A DNA stretch of 64,000 bases, taken from NCBI GenBank assembly GCA_021199655.1, contig JAJQHQ010000101.1, positions 1 to 64,000 of the forward strand, in the 5' to 3' direction. The stretch comes from Lachnospiraceae bacterium. GTDB lineage: Bacteria > Bacillota > Clostridia > Lachnospirales > Lachnospiraceae. Position numbers and translations under genes: made by a program. Position 1 is the first letter of the stretch; each line of letters begins with the position of its first letter. Below are positions 45,221 through 56,041 of this stretch, one piece after another. The notes below the pieces were generated by a model that made no database searches, was not told the origin of the DNA, and saw nothing but the letters and a program-made list of their open reading frames with translations.

Positions 45221-45323
45221 AGTGTACTCTCATTCATCCGCATTCGCGCCTGCAGCCAACTGACAGCCTGTTCACACGAATCAGCCCCCGCATAACTTCC
45301 GGGTCATGAAATGAGAGTACACT
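45221..45323. repeat. 103-base element with 14-base terminal inverted repeats (adk-secY gap)
   Basis: AGTGTACTCTCATT (45221-45234) is the exact complement of AATGAGAGTACACT (45310-45323). The inside has a smaller ATTCG/CGAAT pairing. The element fills most of the 170-base gap. No target duplication was recognised. It could be a small mobile element or an mRNA structure that separates secY from adk expression. Confidence 0.6.
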
Positions 45324-45352
45324 TTCTCTTTTGTTTTCTGTAGATTTCCTGA

Positions 45353-46666
45353 CTACTCCATCAGGAATCCTTTGTAATTACGAACCACCATCTGGGATTC
45401 GATCTGCTTCATGGTCTCCAGAATGACGCCCACGATAATGATGATCGAAGTACCGCCGAAAGAAACCGACGCGCCGAACACACCATTAAAGAAGATCGGC
45501 ACCAGCACCACGATGATCAGTCCCGCAGCACCGATAAATACCAGGCTGCCCAGCACCTTATCCAGATACTCTGTCGTCGGCTTGCCCGGGCGGATGCCGG
45601 GGATAAAGCCGCCCTGCTTCTTGATATTATCCGCTACCTCAATGGGGTTGAACGTGATCGATGTGTAGAAATACGCGAAGAACACGATCAGGACAATATA
45701 GAGAATCAGGCCAACGGAATACACCGGATGGCTGAAATTGAACCAGTTGTTCTGACTCAGCATGCTGATGATCGTAGCTCCGACTCCGGATGTACTGATT
45801 CCGGCAAAGCTGACCACCATCGACGGGATTGACATCAGCGACGATGCAAAGATTACCGGGATCACACCAGCCGTATTGACTTTCAGCGGAATGTGCGTGG
45901 ACTGTCCGCCCACCAGCTTTCTGCCCTGCATCTTTTTCGCGTACTGCACCGGAATCCTTCTTTCGCCATCGTTCAGGAAGATTACCAGAACGATCGTGAC
46001 AAGGACAACAGCCAGAATAATAACCGCTGCCAGTGCACCCCTTGCAATCGTCTTTCCCTTGACATAAAGCTCATACAGGCTCACAAAATCCGACGGAACA
46101 CTGGAAAGGATATTGACCATCAGGACGATGGAGATACCATTTCCCACGCCATGCTCTGTGATACGCTCACCGATCCACATCAACAACGTACTGCCGGCTA
46201 CAAGCGCAACGATCACTGTGATCGCGTTCAGCGCGTTGAACTCCTCAAGGAGACCGCTGCGGCCAAAGCCGATCGTCATTGCGATACTCTCGATCAAAGC
46301 AAGACCAACTGTCGTATAACGCGTGATCTGCGTGATCTTCTTTCTCCCGTCCTCACCGTCTCTGTGCATCTCTTCCAGCGCCGGAATGGCGATGGTAAGC
46401 AGCTGGATGATAATGGACGATGTAATGTACGGTGTAATGCTCAGAGCGAATATGGACATATTCTCAAAAGAGCCGCCCGTAAACGCGGAGAAGAAGTTGA
46501 ACGCATCATTGGAGTAAGAAGAAAACCACGATGCAAAATAGTCCCTGTCTACACCCGGTACAGGCAGCTGAGACCCAAAACGGATCACGCAAATCATGAG
46601 AAAAGTGTAGAACAGCTTTTTCCGGATATCTTTGATCCGGAACATGTTTCTGAGTGTCTCTAACAT
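45353..46666 (-). CDS. secY: Preprotein translocase subunit SecY
   Basis: Protein of 437 residues with ten membrane segments, forming the protein-conducting channel (VIRFGSQLPVPGVD, ALSITPYITSSIIIQLL, IPLKVNTAGVIPVIFASS). AGAGGTGATC within the rplO end serves as its binding site; the genes are one base apart. Confidence 0.97.
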   Translation of the reverse strand: MLETLRNMFRIKDIRKKLFYTFLMICVIRFGSQLPVPGVDRDYFASWFSSYSNDAFNFFSAFTGGSFENMSIFALSITPYITSSIIIQLLTIAIPALEEMHRDGEDGRKKITQITRYTTVGLALIESIAMTIGFGRSGLLEEFNALNAITVIVALVAGSTLLMWIGERITEHGVGNGISIVLMVNILSSVPSDFVSLYELYVKGKTIARGALAAVIILAVVLVTIVLVIFLNDGERRIPVQYAKKMQGRKLVGGQSTHIPLKVNTAGVIPVIFASSLMSIPSMVVSFAGISTSGVGATIISMLSQNNWFNFSHPVYSVGLILYIVLIVFFAYFYTSITFNPIEVADNIKKQGGFIPGIRPGKPTTEYLDKVLGSLVFIGAAGLIIVVLVPIFFNGVFGASVSFGGTSIIIIVGVILETMKQIESQMVVRNYKGFLME

Positions 46667-46667
46667 A

Positions 46668-47108
46668 TTAGATCACCTCTGCTTTTCCACCGAGCTCCTC
46701 GATCTTAGATTTCGCACCCTCGCTGAAAGCATTGACCTGCACGGTCAGCTTCTTTGTGAGCGTACCGTTTCCGAGTACCTTTACACCATCCTTCGGATTC
46801 TTGATCACCTTGTTCTCAAGCAGTGTATCGACTGTAACAACCGTATCATTCTCAAAACGCTCAAGATCGCTGACATTGATCACAACGATATCCAGAGTGT
46901 TCCTGTTCTTGAAGCCTCTCTTCGGGAGACGTCTGTACAGCGGCATCTGGCCGCCCTCGAAGCCGATTCTCGGTGCTCCGGAACGTGCCTTCTGACCTTT
47001 ATGTCCCTTGCCTGCCGTCTTGCCGTTTCCGGATCCATGTCCGCGGCCGCGACGGAAATTATTGCTGTGGACACTGCCCTCAGCCGGGCTCAAATTTGAT
47101 AAATCCAT
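46668..47108 (-). CDS. rplO: Ribosomal protein L15
   Basis: Protein of 146 residues with the Gly/Arg/Lys-rich start ([20 protein letters not shown]) and a folded C-terminal domain ending LGGKAEVI. Normal length. Confidence 0.97.
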   Translation of the reverse strand: MDLSNLSPAEGSVHSNNFRRGRGHGSGNGKTAGKGHKGQKARSGAPRIGFEGGQMPLYRRLPKRGFKNRNTLDIVVINVSDLERFENDTVVTVDTLLENKVIKNPKDGVKVLGNGTLTKKLTVQVNAFSEGAKSKIEELGGKAEVI

Positions 47109-47136
47109 GATGAACCTCCTATCCTATGTCCTGGAA

Positions 47137-47319
47137 TCACGCCTCTTCGACTTTTACCAGATGAGCAACCTGTTTTACCATGCCCTTCGTGGCGTCGTTG
47201 TTCGGAAGCTCTACCGTCTTGTGCATCTTCGTAAGGCCAAGAGCCTTAACCGTGGCGCGATGCTTCGGAATCGCGCCGATCGGTGATTTTACCAGTGTAA
47301 CCTTTACCTTGTCTGCCAT
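47137..47319 (-). CDS. rpmD: Ribosomal protein L30
   Basis: Protein of 60 residues (KVTLVKSPIGAIPKHRATVK, KMHKTVELPNNDATKGM), normal for bacteria and placed between rpsE and rplO. Confidence 0.97.
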   Translation of the reverse strand: MADKVKVTLVKSPIGAIPKHRATVKALGLTKMHKTVELPNNDATKGMVKQVAHLVKVEEA

Positions 47320-47335
47320 AACACGACCTCCTGTT

Positions 47336-47845
47336 CTAACCCAGAATCTCTTCTACAGATTTGCCGCGAAGTCTTGCTACTTCTTCCGGTGCTTTCATCT
47401 GCTTCAGAGCTTCCAGTGTAGCCAGAACTACGTTCTGCTTGTTGTTCGAGCCGAGTGACTTTGTACGGATGTTTTTGATGCCGGCAATCTCCAGCACGCT
47501 GCGGACCGGGCCGCCCGCGATGATACCGGTACCTTCCGGAGCCCTCTTCAGCAGAACGCTTGCTCCGCCAAATTTGCCGATCGCGTCATACGGTACGCTT
47601 GACTCTTCGTTCATCGGAATCGTCATCAGTTTCTTTGTCGCGTCTTCCTTACCCTTGCGGATCGCTTCCGGAATCTCTACTGCCTTGCCAAGTCCGGCTC
47701 CAATATGGCCATTGCCGTCCCCGACTACAACAAGAGCGGTAAAACGCATGGTGCGTCCACCCTTTACAGTTTTGGATACACGCTTGATTGCCACTACCTT
47801 ATCAGTCAGTTCTAACTGATTCGGGTCAATGATCTCATGTTTCAT
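47336..47845 (-). CDS. rpsE: Ribosomal protein S5
   Basis: Protein of 169 residues with double-stranded RNA-binding-like N-domain ([20 protein letters not shown]) and C-domain ([19 protein letters not shown]). Residues linked to spectinomycin binding (VKGGR loop) are present. Confidence 0.97.
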   Translation of the reverse strand: MKHEIIDPNQLELTDKVVAIKRVSKTVKGGRTMRFTALVVVGDGNGHIGAGLGKAVEIPEAIRKGKEDATKKLMTIPMNEESSVPYDAIGKFGGASVLLKRAPEGTGIIAGGPVRSVLEIAGIKNIRTKSLGSNNKQNVVLATLEALKQMKAPEEVARLRGKSVEEILG

Positions 47846-47860
47846 GTGTCTTCCCTCCTC

Positions 47861-48229
47861 TTAGAATTCCAGTCCGGCTTCTCTTGCCGCATCAGCCAGT
47901 GCCTTGATCTTACCCTGATAGATAAAACCGCCTCTGTCAAAAACGACTGTTTTGATACCCTTATCCAGCGCTCTCTCGGCAATTACCTTGCCCAGATAAG
48001 CCGCTGCCGCTACATCGTTGGTCTTTTCAAGCTCTGCCTTGACTTCCTTCTGCAGGGTGCTTGCGGAGACAAGAGTGTTTCCAACCGTATCATCAATGAT
48101 CTGCGCATACATATGATTATTGCTGCGAAATACGGCAAGACGCGGTCTTTCAGCTGTACCGCTGAAACGGTTGCGAATTCTCTTATGTTTATTCAAACGA
48201 ACTTCTGTTCTTGATTTCTTATTAATCAT
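47861..48229 (-). CDS. rplR: Ribosomal protein L18
   Basis: Protein of 122 residues that binds 5S rRNA ([39 protein letters not shown]). Normal. Confidence 0.97.
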   Translation of the reverse strand: MINKKSRTEVRLNKHKRIRNRFSGTAERPRLAVFRSNNHMYAQIIDDTVGNTLVSASTLQKEVKAELEKTNDVAAAAYLGKVIAERALDKGIKTVVFDRGGFIYQGKIKALADAAREAGLEF

Positions 48230-48246
48230 CTTCGCACTCTCCTCAC

Positions 48247-48786
48247 TTATTTCTTACCGGTCTTACCAACCTTGCGGCGAATCACTTCATCCGCGTACTT
48301 GATGCCCTTGCCCTTGTACGGCTCCGGTTTTCTCTTTTCACGGATTTCCGCAGCGTACTGGCCGACCTTTTCTTTGCTGATACCGGATACGATGATCTTG
48401 TTGCCGTCAACCTTTGTCTCGATTCCATCCGGATCTTCCATCTCTACCGGATGAGAATAGCCAAGGGTCAAAGTCAGCTTTTTGCCGGCTTTCTGAGCAC
48501 GATAACCAACACCATTGATCTCAAGCGTCTTGGTATATCCTTCGCTGACGCCGATCACCATATTGTGAATCAGAGTTCTGGTAAGTCCGTGGAGAGATTT
48601 CATCTTTTTCAGATCATTCGGTCTGGAAACGACCACATGGCCGTCCTCAAGCTTAATGTCCATCTCCTTCGGGAGCGCACGGTTCAGTTCTCCCTTCGGT
48701 CCCTTCACTGTGACTACATTTCCTTCCGCAATCGTGACAGTAACGCCTGCCGGGATTGCCACTGGCATTCTTCCTATACGTGACAT
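48247..48786 (-). CDS. rplF: Ribosomal protein L6
   Basis: Protein of 179 residues with two related alpha/beta domains ([49 protein letters not shown]). Normal. A 180-base gap with REP-like hairpins separates it from rpsH. Confidence 0.97.
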   Translation of the reverse strand: MSRIGRMPVAIPAGVTVTIAEGNVVTVKGPKGELNRALPKEMDIKLEDGHVVVSRPNDLKKMKSLHGLTRTLIHNMVIGVSEGYTKTLEINGVGYRAQKAGKKLTLTLGYSHPVEMEDPDGIETKVDGNKIIVSGISKEKVGQYAAEIREKRKPEPYKGKGIKYADEVIRRKVGKTGKK

Positions 48787-48856
48787 GCCTGTATTTCCTC
48801 CTTACTTAGATTTTCGGAAAGGACTTATGCGTCCTCTCTGTTTTCAGTAATTCCTG

Positions 48857-48960
48857 CCGCTTGAACTACTAAGGTTCAAGCGGATTCCCGCATTATTGCT
48901 AAGCAAATTTGCGACGTAGGCCATCGCATCATGCGCAAGCATGATTCTGCATGCGATGGC
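48857..48960 (+). repeat. REP-like bipartite element B (rpsH-rplF gap)
   Basis: CCGCTTGAAC/GTTCAAGCGG hairpin (48857-48883), then CGCA...TTGC/GCAA...TGCG (48889-48913), linker ACGTAGG (48914-48920) and GCCATCGCAT/ATGCGATGGC (48920-48960) with inner hairpin CATGC-GCAA-GCATG. The end TCTGCATGCGATGGCTC nearly equals that of element A. Confidence 0.7.
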
Positions 48961-48965
48961 TCTCC

Positions 48966-49367
48966 TTACCACACAAATGCCAGAACTTCGCCGCCTACCT
49001 GCAGCTTTCTTGCCTGCTTGTCTGTGATCACGCCCTGATTCGTGGACAGGATCGCAATCCCCAGTCCGCCAAGCACTCTCGGCAGATTGTCCTTGCCTGC
49101 ATACACGCGAAGACCAGGCTTGGAAATTCTCTTAAGACCTGTGATGACCTTCTCATTCTTGTCTGCGCCGTATTTCAGAGTGATATGGATCGTCTTAAAA
49201 TTACCGTCGTCTCTTAAATCATACTTTCTGATATATCCCTCATCGACCAGAATGTCAGCGATCGCAAGCTTCATCTTGGACGCCGGTACATCCACTGTGT
49301 CATGTTTGGCAATATTTGCGTTGCGGATTCTCGTGAGCATATCCGCAATCGGATCTGATATCGTCAT
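48966..49367 (-). CDS. rpsH: Ribosomal protein S8
   Basis: Protein of 133 residues ([40 protein letters not shown]). Normal. REP-like elements lie on both sides of the gene. Confidence 0.97.
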   Translation of the reverse strand: MTISDPIADMLTRIRNANIAKHDTVDVPASKMKLAIADILVDEGYIRKYDLRDDGNFKTIHITLKYGADKNEKVITGLKRISKPGLRVYAGKDNLPRVLGGLGIAILSTNQGVITDKQARKLQVGGEVLAFVW

Positions 49368-49407
49368 GTAAGTTTCCTCCTATATTTTTCCAGACTTTAC
49401 ATGCCAT

Positions 49408-49561
49408 GTCGTAAAACTCGTCAGAGTTTTTCGACGCAGGTCGTCGTCATTGTGCGAAGCACAATTTCTTATACGACGACTTTCCCGTGTCGTATATTTG
49501 CGCAGCAAATGTACGACGTAGGCCGAGCCAATTCGCGAAGCGAATTTTTAATGCGAGGCTC
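49408..49561 (+). repeat. Tandem REP-like bipartite elements C1 and C2 (rpsN-rpsH gap)
   Basis: C1: GTCG-AAACTC/GAGTTT-CGAC (49408-49435), GCAGG (49436-49440), TCGTCGT...ACGACGA (49441-49479) enclosing ATTGTGC-GAA-GCACAAT. C2: GTCGTA-ATTTGC-GCA-GCAAAT-TACGAC (49489-49517), GTAGG (49518-49522), GAGCC...GGCTC (49525-49561) enclosing AATTCGC-GAA-GCGAATT. Stem sequences differ from elements A, B and E while the plan is kept. Confidence 0.75.
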
Positions 49562-49574
49562 ACCTTAGTTCAAT

Positions 49575-49760
49575 TTACCAGCTCGCCTTTTTCACACCCG
49601 GGATCTGACCCTTGTATGCCAGCTCACGGAAGCAGATACGGCAGATGCCGTACTTTCTCAGTACAGAATGCGGACGTCCGCAGATTCTGCAGCGTGTGTA
49701 CGCTCTTGTAGAGTATTTTGGTGTGCGCTGCTGTTTTACTTTCATTGAAGTCTTTGCCAT
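49575..49760 (-). CDS. rpsN: Ribosomal protein S14, zinc type
   Basis: Protein of 61 residues with [20 protein letters not shown] zinc pairs, the short type Z form of Gram-positives. Between rplE and rpsH. Confidence 0.97.
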   Translation of the reverse strand: MAKTSMKVKQQRTPKYSTRAYTRCRICGRPHSVLRKYGICRICFRELAYKGQIPGVKKASW

Positions 49761-49772
49761 GGAACTTCCCTC

Positions 49773-50312
49773 CTACTTCATAAACGGCATATTGAACAGT
49801 CTCAGCAACTCTCTTGCTTCCTCATCGGTCTTCGCGGTCGTAACAAAGATCACATCCATACCACGGACCTTGTCGATCTTGTCATATTCGACCTCAGGGA
49901 AGATCAGCTGTTCCTTAATGCCAAGCGCATAGTTCCCTCTGCCGTCAAACGCGTTCGGGTTCACACCCTTAAAGTCACGTACACGCGGCAGTGCGAGATT
50001 GATCAGGCGGTCTACAAAGTCATACATCTTCTCACCGCGAAGAGTGGTCTTGCATCCGATTGCCATGCCCTCTCTGATCTTGAAGTTTGCGACGGAGTTC
50101 TTCGCTTTCGTCTTCACAGCCTTCTGGCCGGTGATGAGCTCCATATCCTGCATTGCGGAGTCCAGAACCTTGGCGTTCTCTTTTGCCTCGCCAACACCCA
50201 TGTTGACAACGACTTTCTCAAGCTTCGGGACTTCCATGATATTTTTATAGCCGAATTTTTTGATCATAGCGTCTATGATCTCATTCTGATAGGCTTCTTT
50301 CAGTCTGCTCAA
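49773..50312 (-). CDS. rplE: Ribosomal protein L5
   Basis: Protein of 179 residues, 5S rRNA binding ([40 protein letters not shown]). Normal. Confidence 0.97.
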   Translation of the reverse strand: MSRLKEAYQNEIIDAMIKKFGYKNIMEVPKLEKVVVNMGVGEAKENAKVLDSAMQDMELITGQKAVKTKAKNSVANFKIREGMAIGCKTTLRGEKMYDFVDRLINLALPRVRDFKGVNPNAFDGRGNYALGIKEQLIFPEVEYDKIDKVRGMDVIFVTTAKTDEEARELLRLFNMPFMK

Positions 50313-50333
50313 TTGTGCACCCTCCTCTCCTGA

Positions 50334-50633
50334 TTAGTCAATCACATCTCCGGTGGATTTTGCCACGCGGACCTTCTTGTCTCCATCCATCTTAAAGCCG
50401 ATTCTTGTCGTCTGGCCCTTGTGGAGGTACATCACATTCGACGCGTCAAGGAAAGCTTCCTTCTGCACAATGCCGCCGTTTGCGTTCGCAGCGGACGGCT
50501 TGGTGTGCTTTGTCACCATATTCACGCCCTCGACCAGGACTTTGCCATCCTTCACTGCCAGGACCTTGCCGTCTTTGCCCTTATCCTTACCGGCGATCAC
50601 CTTTACCTGATCGCCTGTCTTAATCTTATTCAT
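50334..50633 (-). CDS. rplX: Ribosomal protein L24
   Basis: Protein of 99 residues with the KOW motif ([20 protein letters not shown]). AAGGAGG precedes the ATG. Normal. Confidence 0.97.
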   Translation of the reverse strand: MNKIKTGDQVKVIAGKDKGKDGKVLAVKDGKVLVEGVNMVTKHTKPSAANANGGIVQKEAFLDASNVMYLHKGQTTRIGFKMDGDKKVRVAKSTGDVID

Positions 50634-50646
50634 GTTCCGGTCCTCC

Positions 50647-51015
50647 TTATAATACTTCGGGCGCCAGAGAAACGATCTTCATGAACTTCTTATCACGAAG
50701 CTCGCGCGCTACCGGCCCAAAAATACGCGTTCCGCGCGGAGTCAGGTCATCCTTGATGATGACGGCCGCGTTCTCGTCGAATCTGATATAAGATCCGTCC
50801 TTACGGCGGATGCTCTTAACCGTGCGGACTACAACAGCCTTCACGACATCACCTTTTTTGACAACACCGCCTGGCGTTGCATCTTTGACCGTAGCAATGA
50901 TCGTATCGCCGACTGACGCATATCTTCTGGTGGAACCGCCCACAACACGGATGCAGAGGATCTCTTTCGCACCGGTGTTATCTGCAACTCTGAGTCTGGT
51001 TTCCTGCTGAATCAT
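50647..51015 (-). CDS. rplN: Ribosomal protein L14
   Basis: Protein of 122 residues ([40 protein letters not shown]). Normal length, strongly conserved. Confidence 0.98.
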   Translation of the reverse strand: MIQQETRLRVADNTGAKEILCIRVVGGSTRRYASVGDTIIATVKDATPGGVVKKGDVVKAVVVRTVKSIRRKDGSYIRFDENAAVIIKDDLTPRGTRIFGPVARELRDKKFMKIVSLAPEVL

Positions 51016-51033
51016 GCCGATATACCTCCTCCG

Positions 51034-51288
51034 TTATTTAACCTTCTCAACAATCTCGACAAGTCTCCATCTCTTGTCCTTGGACAGCGGTCTTGTCTCC
51101 ATCACTTTTACTGTATCACCGATATTGCACTCGTTATTCTCATCGTGTGCTTTCAGCTTATATGTCTTCTTCACGATCTTGTTGTAGAGCGGATGCTTTA
51201 CGTGATCCTCTACAGCTACCACGATCGTCTTATCCATGCGGTCGCTGACAACCTTACCCGTACGGGTTTTTCTAAGATTTCTTTCCAC
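51034..51288 (-). CDS. rpsQ: Ribosomal protein S17 (GTG start)
   Basis: Protein of 84 residues starting at GTG 51288 (reads [20 protein letters not shown]). AAAGGAG lies seven bases upstream and the length then fits the family; the frame is open for 25 more codons upstream, but those starts lack binding sites and would overlap the leader. OB-fold core [20 protein letters not shown] is present. Confidence 0.95.
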   Translation of the reverse strand: MERNLRKTRTGKVVSDRMDKTIVVAVEDHVKHPLYNKIVKKTYKLKAHDENNECNIGDTVKVMETRPLSKDKRWRLVEIVEKVK

Positions 51289-51407
51289 GGAAGTGCTCCT
51301 TTCTTGTACTGTCATAAATTCCACGAAGGATTTCTGACTTAAGACCGCCGCTCCTTTTGCCATACTGGTTCCGGGCGGTGGCTATCTCCTTACGAAATCA
51401 CCAGAGA

Positions 51408-51611
51408 TCACGCGTTCGCTTTCTCTGTGATAACAGTCTGGATTCTTGCGATGTTCTTGCGAACTTCTTTGATTCTGCCTGTGTTATCCAGCTGATTCGT
51501 CGCGTTCTGGAATCTCAGATTGAAAAGTTCCTTCTTGGCAGCCACCAGCTCTTCCTGTAACTCTGCCGCGGTCTTGTTCTGTAAATTATCTACATACTTC
51601 TTACTCTTCAC
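51408..51611 (-). CDS. rpmC: Ribosomal protein L29 (GTG start)
   Basis: Protein of 67 residues, a helical hairpin ([20 protein letters not shown]). I take GTG 51611 because AAGGCGGTGAT, close to the full anti-Shine-Dalgarno complement, lies eight bases upstream; a GTG nine bases earlier falls inside this site. Its start overlaps the end of rplP by 11 bases. Confidence 0.93.
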   Translation of the reverse strand: MKSKKYVDNLQNKTAAELQEELVAAKKELFNLRFQNATNQLDNTGRIKEVRKNIARIQTVITEKANA

Positions 51612-52038
51612 TGTTATCACCGCCTTCTAAGTCTGCACGAGAAACGATCTTACATTTGCAGGGTAATTTGTGCATGGCGAGGCGCAGTGCCTCATGAGCA
51701 ACATCCTCAGGAACTCCGGCCAGCTCAAACAATACGCGGCCCGGCTTTACTACTGCTACCCAGTATTCCGTGGTACCTTTACCGGAACCCATTCGGGTCT
51801 CAGCCGGCTTCGCGGTCACAGGCTTATCCGGGAAGATCTTGATCCAAACTTTACCGCCACGCTTGATATAACGGGTCATCGCAACACGGGCTGCCTCGAT
51901 CTGATTGGATTTGATCCAGCATGGTTCGAGCGCCACAAGGCCATACTCACCGTTCGAAATCGTGTTGCCTCTTAAGGCTTTGCCCTTCATGGAGCCACGG
52001 AACTGCTTGCGGTGTTTTGTTCTTTTCGGCATTAACAT
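51601..52038 (-). CDS. rplP: Ribosomal protein L16
   Basis: Protein of 145 residues starting [25 protein letters not shown] fits the first ATG better than the one two codons later. Core [20 protein letters not shown] is conserved. The acidic tail (LEGGDNSEE) carries the rpmC binding site in its codons. Confidence 0.97.
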   Translation of the reverse strand: MLMPKRTKHRKQFRGSMKGKALRGNTISNGEYGLVALEPCWIKSNQIEAARVAMTRYIKRGGKVWIKIFPDKPVTAKPAETRMGSGKGTTEYWVAVVKPGRVLFELAGVPEDVAHEALRLAMHKLPCKCKIVSRADLEGGDNSEE

Positions 52039-52688
52039 TATTTATCGCTCCCTTCTTTCTTAGATGGAAGTATTTCGCCCTTGTAAATCCATACCTTTAC
52101 GCCAACCTTGCCGTATGTGGTGTTTGCCTCGGCGAATCCATAGTCGATGTCTGCTCTCAGTGTCTGAAGCGGGATCGTACCCTCGCTGTAGAACTCGGAA
52201 CGCGCCATGTCCGCGCCGCCCAGACGTCCGGATGCTGCGGTCTTAATACCCAATGCGCCGGCCTTCATCGTTCTGCTCATCGCAGACTTCATCGCGCGGC
52301 GGAAAGACACACGGTTCTCCAGCTGTGCGGCAATGTTCTCCGCTACAAGCTGAGCGTCCTTATCCGGTCTCTTGATCTCCTTAACGTCTACGATAAGCTT
52401 CTTGGAAATCTTCTTCTGCAGATCTGCTCTGAGCTTTTCAATCTCAGCGCCGCCCTTGCCGATCACAATACCCGGCTTCGCCGTATGGATGACCACCTTT
52501 ACTCTGTCAGAAGCGCGCTCAATCTCAATCGTGGATACGCCTGCGCTGTATAATCTTTTTTTCAGATATTTGCGGATCTCGTGGTCCTCAACGAGGCAAT
52601 CTGCGAAATCTGCTTCTGCATACCATTTGGAATCCCAGTCTTTGATAATACCAACTCTAAGACCATGCGGATTAACTTTCTGTCCCAT
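52038..52688 (-). CDS. rpsC: Ribosomal protein S3
   Basis: Protein of 216 residues with KH domain ([20 protein letters not shown]) and C-terminal S3 domain ([20 protein letters not shown]). Normal. Its end touches the rplP start. Confidence 0.97.
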   Translation of the reverse strand: MGQKVNPHGLRVGIIKDWDSKWYAEADFADCLVEDHEIRKYLKKRLYSAGVSTIEIERASDRVKVVIHTAKPGIVIGKGGAEIEKLRADLQKKISKKLIVDVKEIKRPDKDAQLVAENIAAQLENRVSFRRAMKSAMSRTMKAGALGIKTAASGRLGGADMARSEFYSEGTIPLQTLRADIDYGFAEANTTYGKVGVKVWIYKGEILPSKKEGSDK

Positions 52689-52699
52689 GCCAGTCCTCC

Positions 52700-53086
52700 T
52701 TACTTCTCATTCAGCACGATGGTGATGTGGCTCATACGCTTCTCAATGCGGTATGCTCTGCCTTGTGCTCTCGGTCTGATTCTCTTCATTGTCGGACCCT
52801 TGTTCGCGTAGCATTCCTCAATATAGAGGTTCTCCGCCTTCAGGCCGTTGTTGTTCTCAGCATTCGCGATCGCGGACTTCAGCAGCTTCAAAATCACCTC
52901 GGATGCGTATCTTGGATTATAAGTCAGAATCGCAAGCGCACTCTGCACATCTTTTCCACGGATGGCATCCAAAACGTAACATGCCTTACGGACAGAAACG
53001 CGAGCGTAAGATACCTTCGCCGACGGTCTCGTATCCTTCTGGGCATTTCTCTCTCTCTTAATCTGGGATCTATGTCCTTTTGCCAT
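52700..53086 (-). CDS. rplV: Ribosomal protein L22
   Basis: Protein of 128 residues ([58 protein letters not shown]). The long beta hairpin lining the exit tunnel is intact. Confidence 0.97.
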   Translation of the reverse strand: MAKGHRSQIKRERNAQKDTRPSAKVSYARVSVRKACYVLDAIRGKDVQSALAILTYNPRYASEVILKLLKSAIANAENNNGLKAENLYIEECYANKGPTMKRIRPRAQGRAYRIEKRMSHITIVLNEK

Positions 53087-53123
53087 TGGATTCGTCTCCT
53101 TTCCTCTACCCGGTTCTTAATAC

Positions 53124-53405
53124 TTAGCGCGCACGGGACTTCTTCTCGTCCTTGCCGTGGCCTCTGTATGTCCGCGTCACTACGAACTCACCAAGCTTGT
53201 GGCCTACCATATCCTCTGTGATATATACCGGAACATGTTTTCTTCCGTCATGCACCGCGATGGTATGTCCAACCATCTGCGGGAAAATCGTCGAACGGCG
53301 GGACCAGGTCTTGATGACCTGCTTGTTTCCTGAAGCATTCATCGCGTCTACTTTCTTCAGCAGACTTTCATCAGCAAACGGTCCTTTTTTCAGTGAACGA
53401 GCCAT
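53124..53405 (-). CDS. rpsS: Ribosomal protein S19
   Basis: Protein of 93 residues ([40 protein letters not shown]). Normal. Confidence 0.98.
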   Translation of the reverse strand: MARSLKKGPFADESLLKKVDAMNASGNKQVIKTWSRRSTIFPQMVGHTIAVHDGRKHVPVYITEDMVGHKLGEFVVTRTYRGHGKDEKKSRAR

Positions 53406-53428
53406 TGTTACCCTCCTTATATTCTCAA

Positions 53429-54271
53429 TCAGCTTAACGCCTTACCGTCTCTTCTTCTTACGATCAGCTTGTTGGAAGCCTTCTTCTGCTTTCTGGTCTT
53501 AAGACCAAGTGCAGGCTTGCCCCACGGTGTGCTCGGACCCGGACGTCCTACCGGAGCCCTGCCTTCACCACCGCCGTGCGGATGGTCGTTCGGGTTCATA
53601 ACAGAACCGCGGACAGTCGGGCGGATGCCCATATGGCGTTTTCTTCCTGCTTTGCCGATATTGACCAGGTTGTGGTCGCCATTGCCGATGACACCAACGG
53701 TAGCGCGGCAGTCAGCCGGAACCATTCTCATCTCGCCGGACGGAAGACGCAAGGTCGCGTACTTTCCTTCCTTCGCCATCAGCTGTGCGCCGTTGCCTGC
53801 GGAGCGAACCATCTGTCCGCCGTGGCCCGGATAAAGCTCGATATTGTGTACCATAGTACCAACCGGAATCGCGGAGAGCGGCAGGCAGTTGCCGACACGA
53901 ACCTCTGCTTCCGGACCGTTCATCACTGTCCAGCCAACCTGCATGCCCTGCGGAGCAAGGATGTAGGACTTCTGGCCGTCTGCGTAGCAGATCAGCGCGA
54001 TGTTCGCGGTGCGGTTCGGATCGTATTCGATGCCGAGTACCTTTGCCGGAATCCCGTCTTTATTTCTCTTGAAATCCACCAGTCTGTATTTTCTTCTGTT
54101 GCCGCCGCCCTGGTGTCTTACTGTAATCTTACCCTGGTTGTTCCGGCCTGAATTCTTTTTCAGTGATACGGTCAGTGACTTCTCCGGAGTCTTCTTGGTG
54201 ATCTCTGAAAAATCAGAACCGGTCATATGCCTTCTGGAAGGCGTATATGGATTATAGGTCTTGATTCCCAT
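53429..54271 (-). CDS. rplB: Ribosomal protein L2
   Basis: Protein of 280 residues starting [20 protein letters not shown], with AAGGAG upstream. Peptidyl-transferase contact region [20 protein letters not shown] is intact. Confidence 0.98.
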   Translation of the reverse strand: MGIKTYNPYTPSRRHMTGSDFSEITKKTPEKSLTVSLKKNSGRNNQGKITVRHQGGGNRRKYRLVDFKRNKDGIPAKVLGIEYDPNRTANIALICYADGQKSYILAPQGMQVGWTVMNGPEAEVRVGNCLPLSAIPVGTMVHNIELYPGHGGQMVRSAGNGAQLMAKEGKYATLRLPSGEMRMVPADCRATVGVIGNGDHNLVNIGKAGRKRHMGIRPTVRGSVMNPNDHPHGGGEGRAPVGRPGPSTPWGKPALGLKTRKQKKASNKLIVRRRDGKALS

Positions 54272-54428
54272 GATGTTTCTCCTTTTCCAGATTATTATCC
54301 TGCACTGTAGCAGATAGTTTATTACCATATCACGCGGTATCCGGCAGCCTGTAACTTCCTTACAACACTGCCTCGCGTGTCATATCCGTACACATCGGGA
54401 AACGATCCCTTTGTGCCGGAACAGCTTT

Positions 54429-54728
54429 TTACAGTCCCTCAAAGATCTCGATGTCCTTGCTGTCCTCAGTCAGCCAGACGATCGCTTTCTTCGACTTCGC
54501 TGTCTTGCCGTAGGTCATGCCGCGGCGTCTTGTCTTGCCTTCCAGGTTCATGGTGTTGACTTTCTTCACCTTCGCGCCGTCAAACATCTTCTCGACAGCT
54601 TCCTTCACCTGAGACTTTGTTACGTCCGGATGAACCAGGAAAGTGTATTTCTTCTCAGCCATGGCACCCATACTCTTCTCGGTGATCACCGGCTTTAAGA
54701 TCACGTCATAATACTTGATATCTGCCAT
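54429..54728 (-). CDS. rplW: Ribosomal protein L23
   Basis: Protein of 99 residues ([40 protein letters not shown]), the site where trigger factor and SRP dock at the exit tunnel. Its start overlaps the rplD stop by one base. A 157-base gap to rplB holds nothing recognised. Confidence 0.97.
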   Translation of the reverse strand: MADIKYYDVILKPVITEKSMGAMAEKKYTFLVHPDVTKSQVKEAVEKMFDGAKVKKVNTMNLEGKTRRRGMTYGKTAKSKKAIVWLTEDSKDIEIFEGL

Positions 54729-55348
54729 TACGCGTACACCTCCTCGATTGCTTCCACAGCAGCCTTTGTAACAACTACTGTATTGTATTTCAGGACGTCA
54801 TAGACGTTGATGGTGTTGGTCAGCGCGGTCTTTACATCCGGGATATTTCTTGCGGAGAGCATCACATTCTCATCCTTCTCATCCAGGACAACCAGTGCCT
54901 TGTCTACCTTCAGTGCGTCCAGAACAGCCTTCATGTTCTTTGTCTTGATCTCAGCAAGCTTCAGCTCGTCAAGGACGATCAGCTTGTTCTCCTGTACTCT
55001 GCTGGTCAGCGCGGACTTCAGAGCCAGTCTCTTTTCCTTCTTGTTCATCTTGAAGGAATAATCTCTCGGAACCGGAGCGAATACTACGCCGCCGCCCGTC
55101 CACTGCGGAGCACGGATTGATCCCTGTCTCGCATGGCCGGTGCCCTTCTGTCTCCACGGCTTCTTGCCGCCGCCGGAAACCTCAGAACGGGTCTTCGCTT
55201 TCTGCGTTCCCTGCCGCTTGCCCGCCAGCAGGCTCACGACCGCCAGATGTACGAGGTGTTCGTTCACTTCCACACCGAACACGGCGTCATTCAGTTCCAT
55301 CTGGCCGACTTCTTTGCCTTCCATATTATAAACAGATACGTTTGCCAT
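54728..55348 (-). CDS. rplD: Ribosomal protein L4
   Basis: Protein of 206 residues starting [16 protein letters not shown] after AGGAGGAG. The tunnel loop ([19 protein letters not shown]) is intact. L4 is a known autoregulator of the S10 operon in proteobacteria; see the leader at 56617. Confidence 0.97.
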   Translation of the reverse strand: MANVSVYNMEGKEVGQMELNDAVFGVEVNEHLVHLAVVSLLAGKRQGTQKAKTRSEVSGGGKKPWRQKGTGHARQGSIRAPQWTGGGVVFAPVPRDYSFKMNKKEKRLALKSALTSRVQENKLIVLDELKLAEIKTKNMKAVLDALKVDKALVVLDEKDENVMLSARNIPDVKTALTNTINVYDVLKYNTVVVTKAAVEAIEEVYA

Positions 55349-55378
55349 CTGTGTTCTCCTCCTTTCCTGTCTCAAGGC

Positions 55379-56014
55379 TTACTTACCGCATTTCACGGTA
55401 TTCTTCAGTGTAACGAGTGCCTTCTTCGGACCCGGAACAGCGCCCTTTACCAGGATCAGGTTGTTCTCTGCGTCCACGCGGACGATCTCAAGGTTCTGAA
55501 CCGTCACACGGTCAGCGCCCATACGTCCTGCCATCTTCTTGCCCTTGAACACGCGGCTCGGATCCGACGCGGAACCGTTGGAACCTGCGTGACGATGATA
55601 TTTGGAACCATGCGCCATCGGGCCTCTGTGCTGTCCATGTCTCTTGATCGCGCCCTGGAAACCTTTGCCCTTGGAAATTGCGGTCGCGTCAACCTTCTCG
55701 CCTGCCGCGAACACATCCGCCTTGATCTCCTGCTTTACTTCATAGGATTCCGCGTCGTCCAGACGGAACTCTCTTACGTATCTCTTATAAGAAACGCCCG
55801 CCTTGTCAAACGCGCCCTTCTGCGGCTTATTGACAAGCTTCTCTCTCTTGTCCACAAAACCGACCTGAACTGCGCTGTAACCATCCTTCTCCACGGTCTT
55901 GACCTGCGTCACCACGCACGGTCCAGCCTGAAGAACAGTTACCGGGATCAGTAAACCGTTGTCGTCGAAGATCTGTGTCATCCCGACTTTTGTTGCCAAA
56001 ATCGCTTTCTTCAT
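55379..56014 (-). CDS. rplC: Ribosomal protein L3
   Basis: Protein of 211 residues starting [16 protein letters not shown] after AGGAGG. Central extension ([20 protein letters not shown]) is normal. It is separated from rpsJ by an unusual 285-base gap that holds a large folded element. Confidence 0.97.
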   Translation of the reverse strand: MKKAILATKVGMTQIFDDNGLLIPVTVLQAGPCVVTQVKTVEKDGYSAVQVGFVDKREKLVNKPQKGAFDKAGVSYKRYVREFRLDDAESYEVKQEIKADVFAAGEKVDATAISKGKGFQGAIKRHGQHRGPMAHGSKYHRHAGSNGSASDPSRVFKGKKMAGRMGADRVTVQNLEIVRVDAENNLILVKGAVPGPKKALVTLKNTVKCGK

Positions 56015-56041
56015 TGCCTTTCCTCCTGTTTTTCTACAGCG

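Noticed and set aside
45893..46663. Open frame of 256 codons opposite secY
   Set aside because: Hydrophilic His/Asp/Arg-rich mirror of membrane codons; a shadow.
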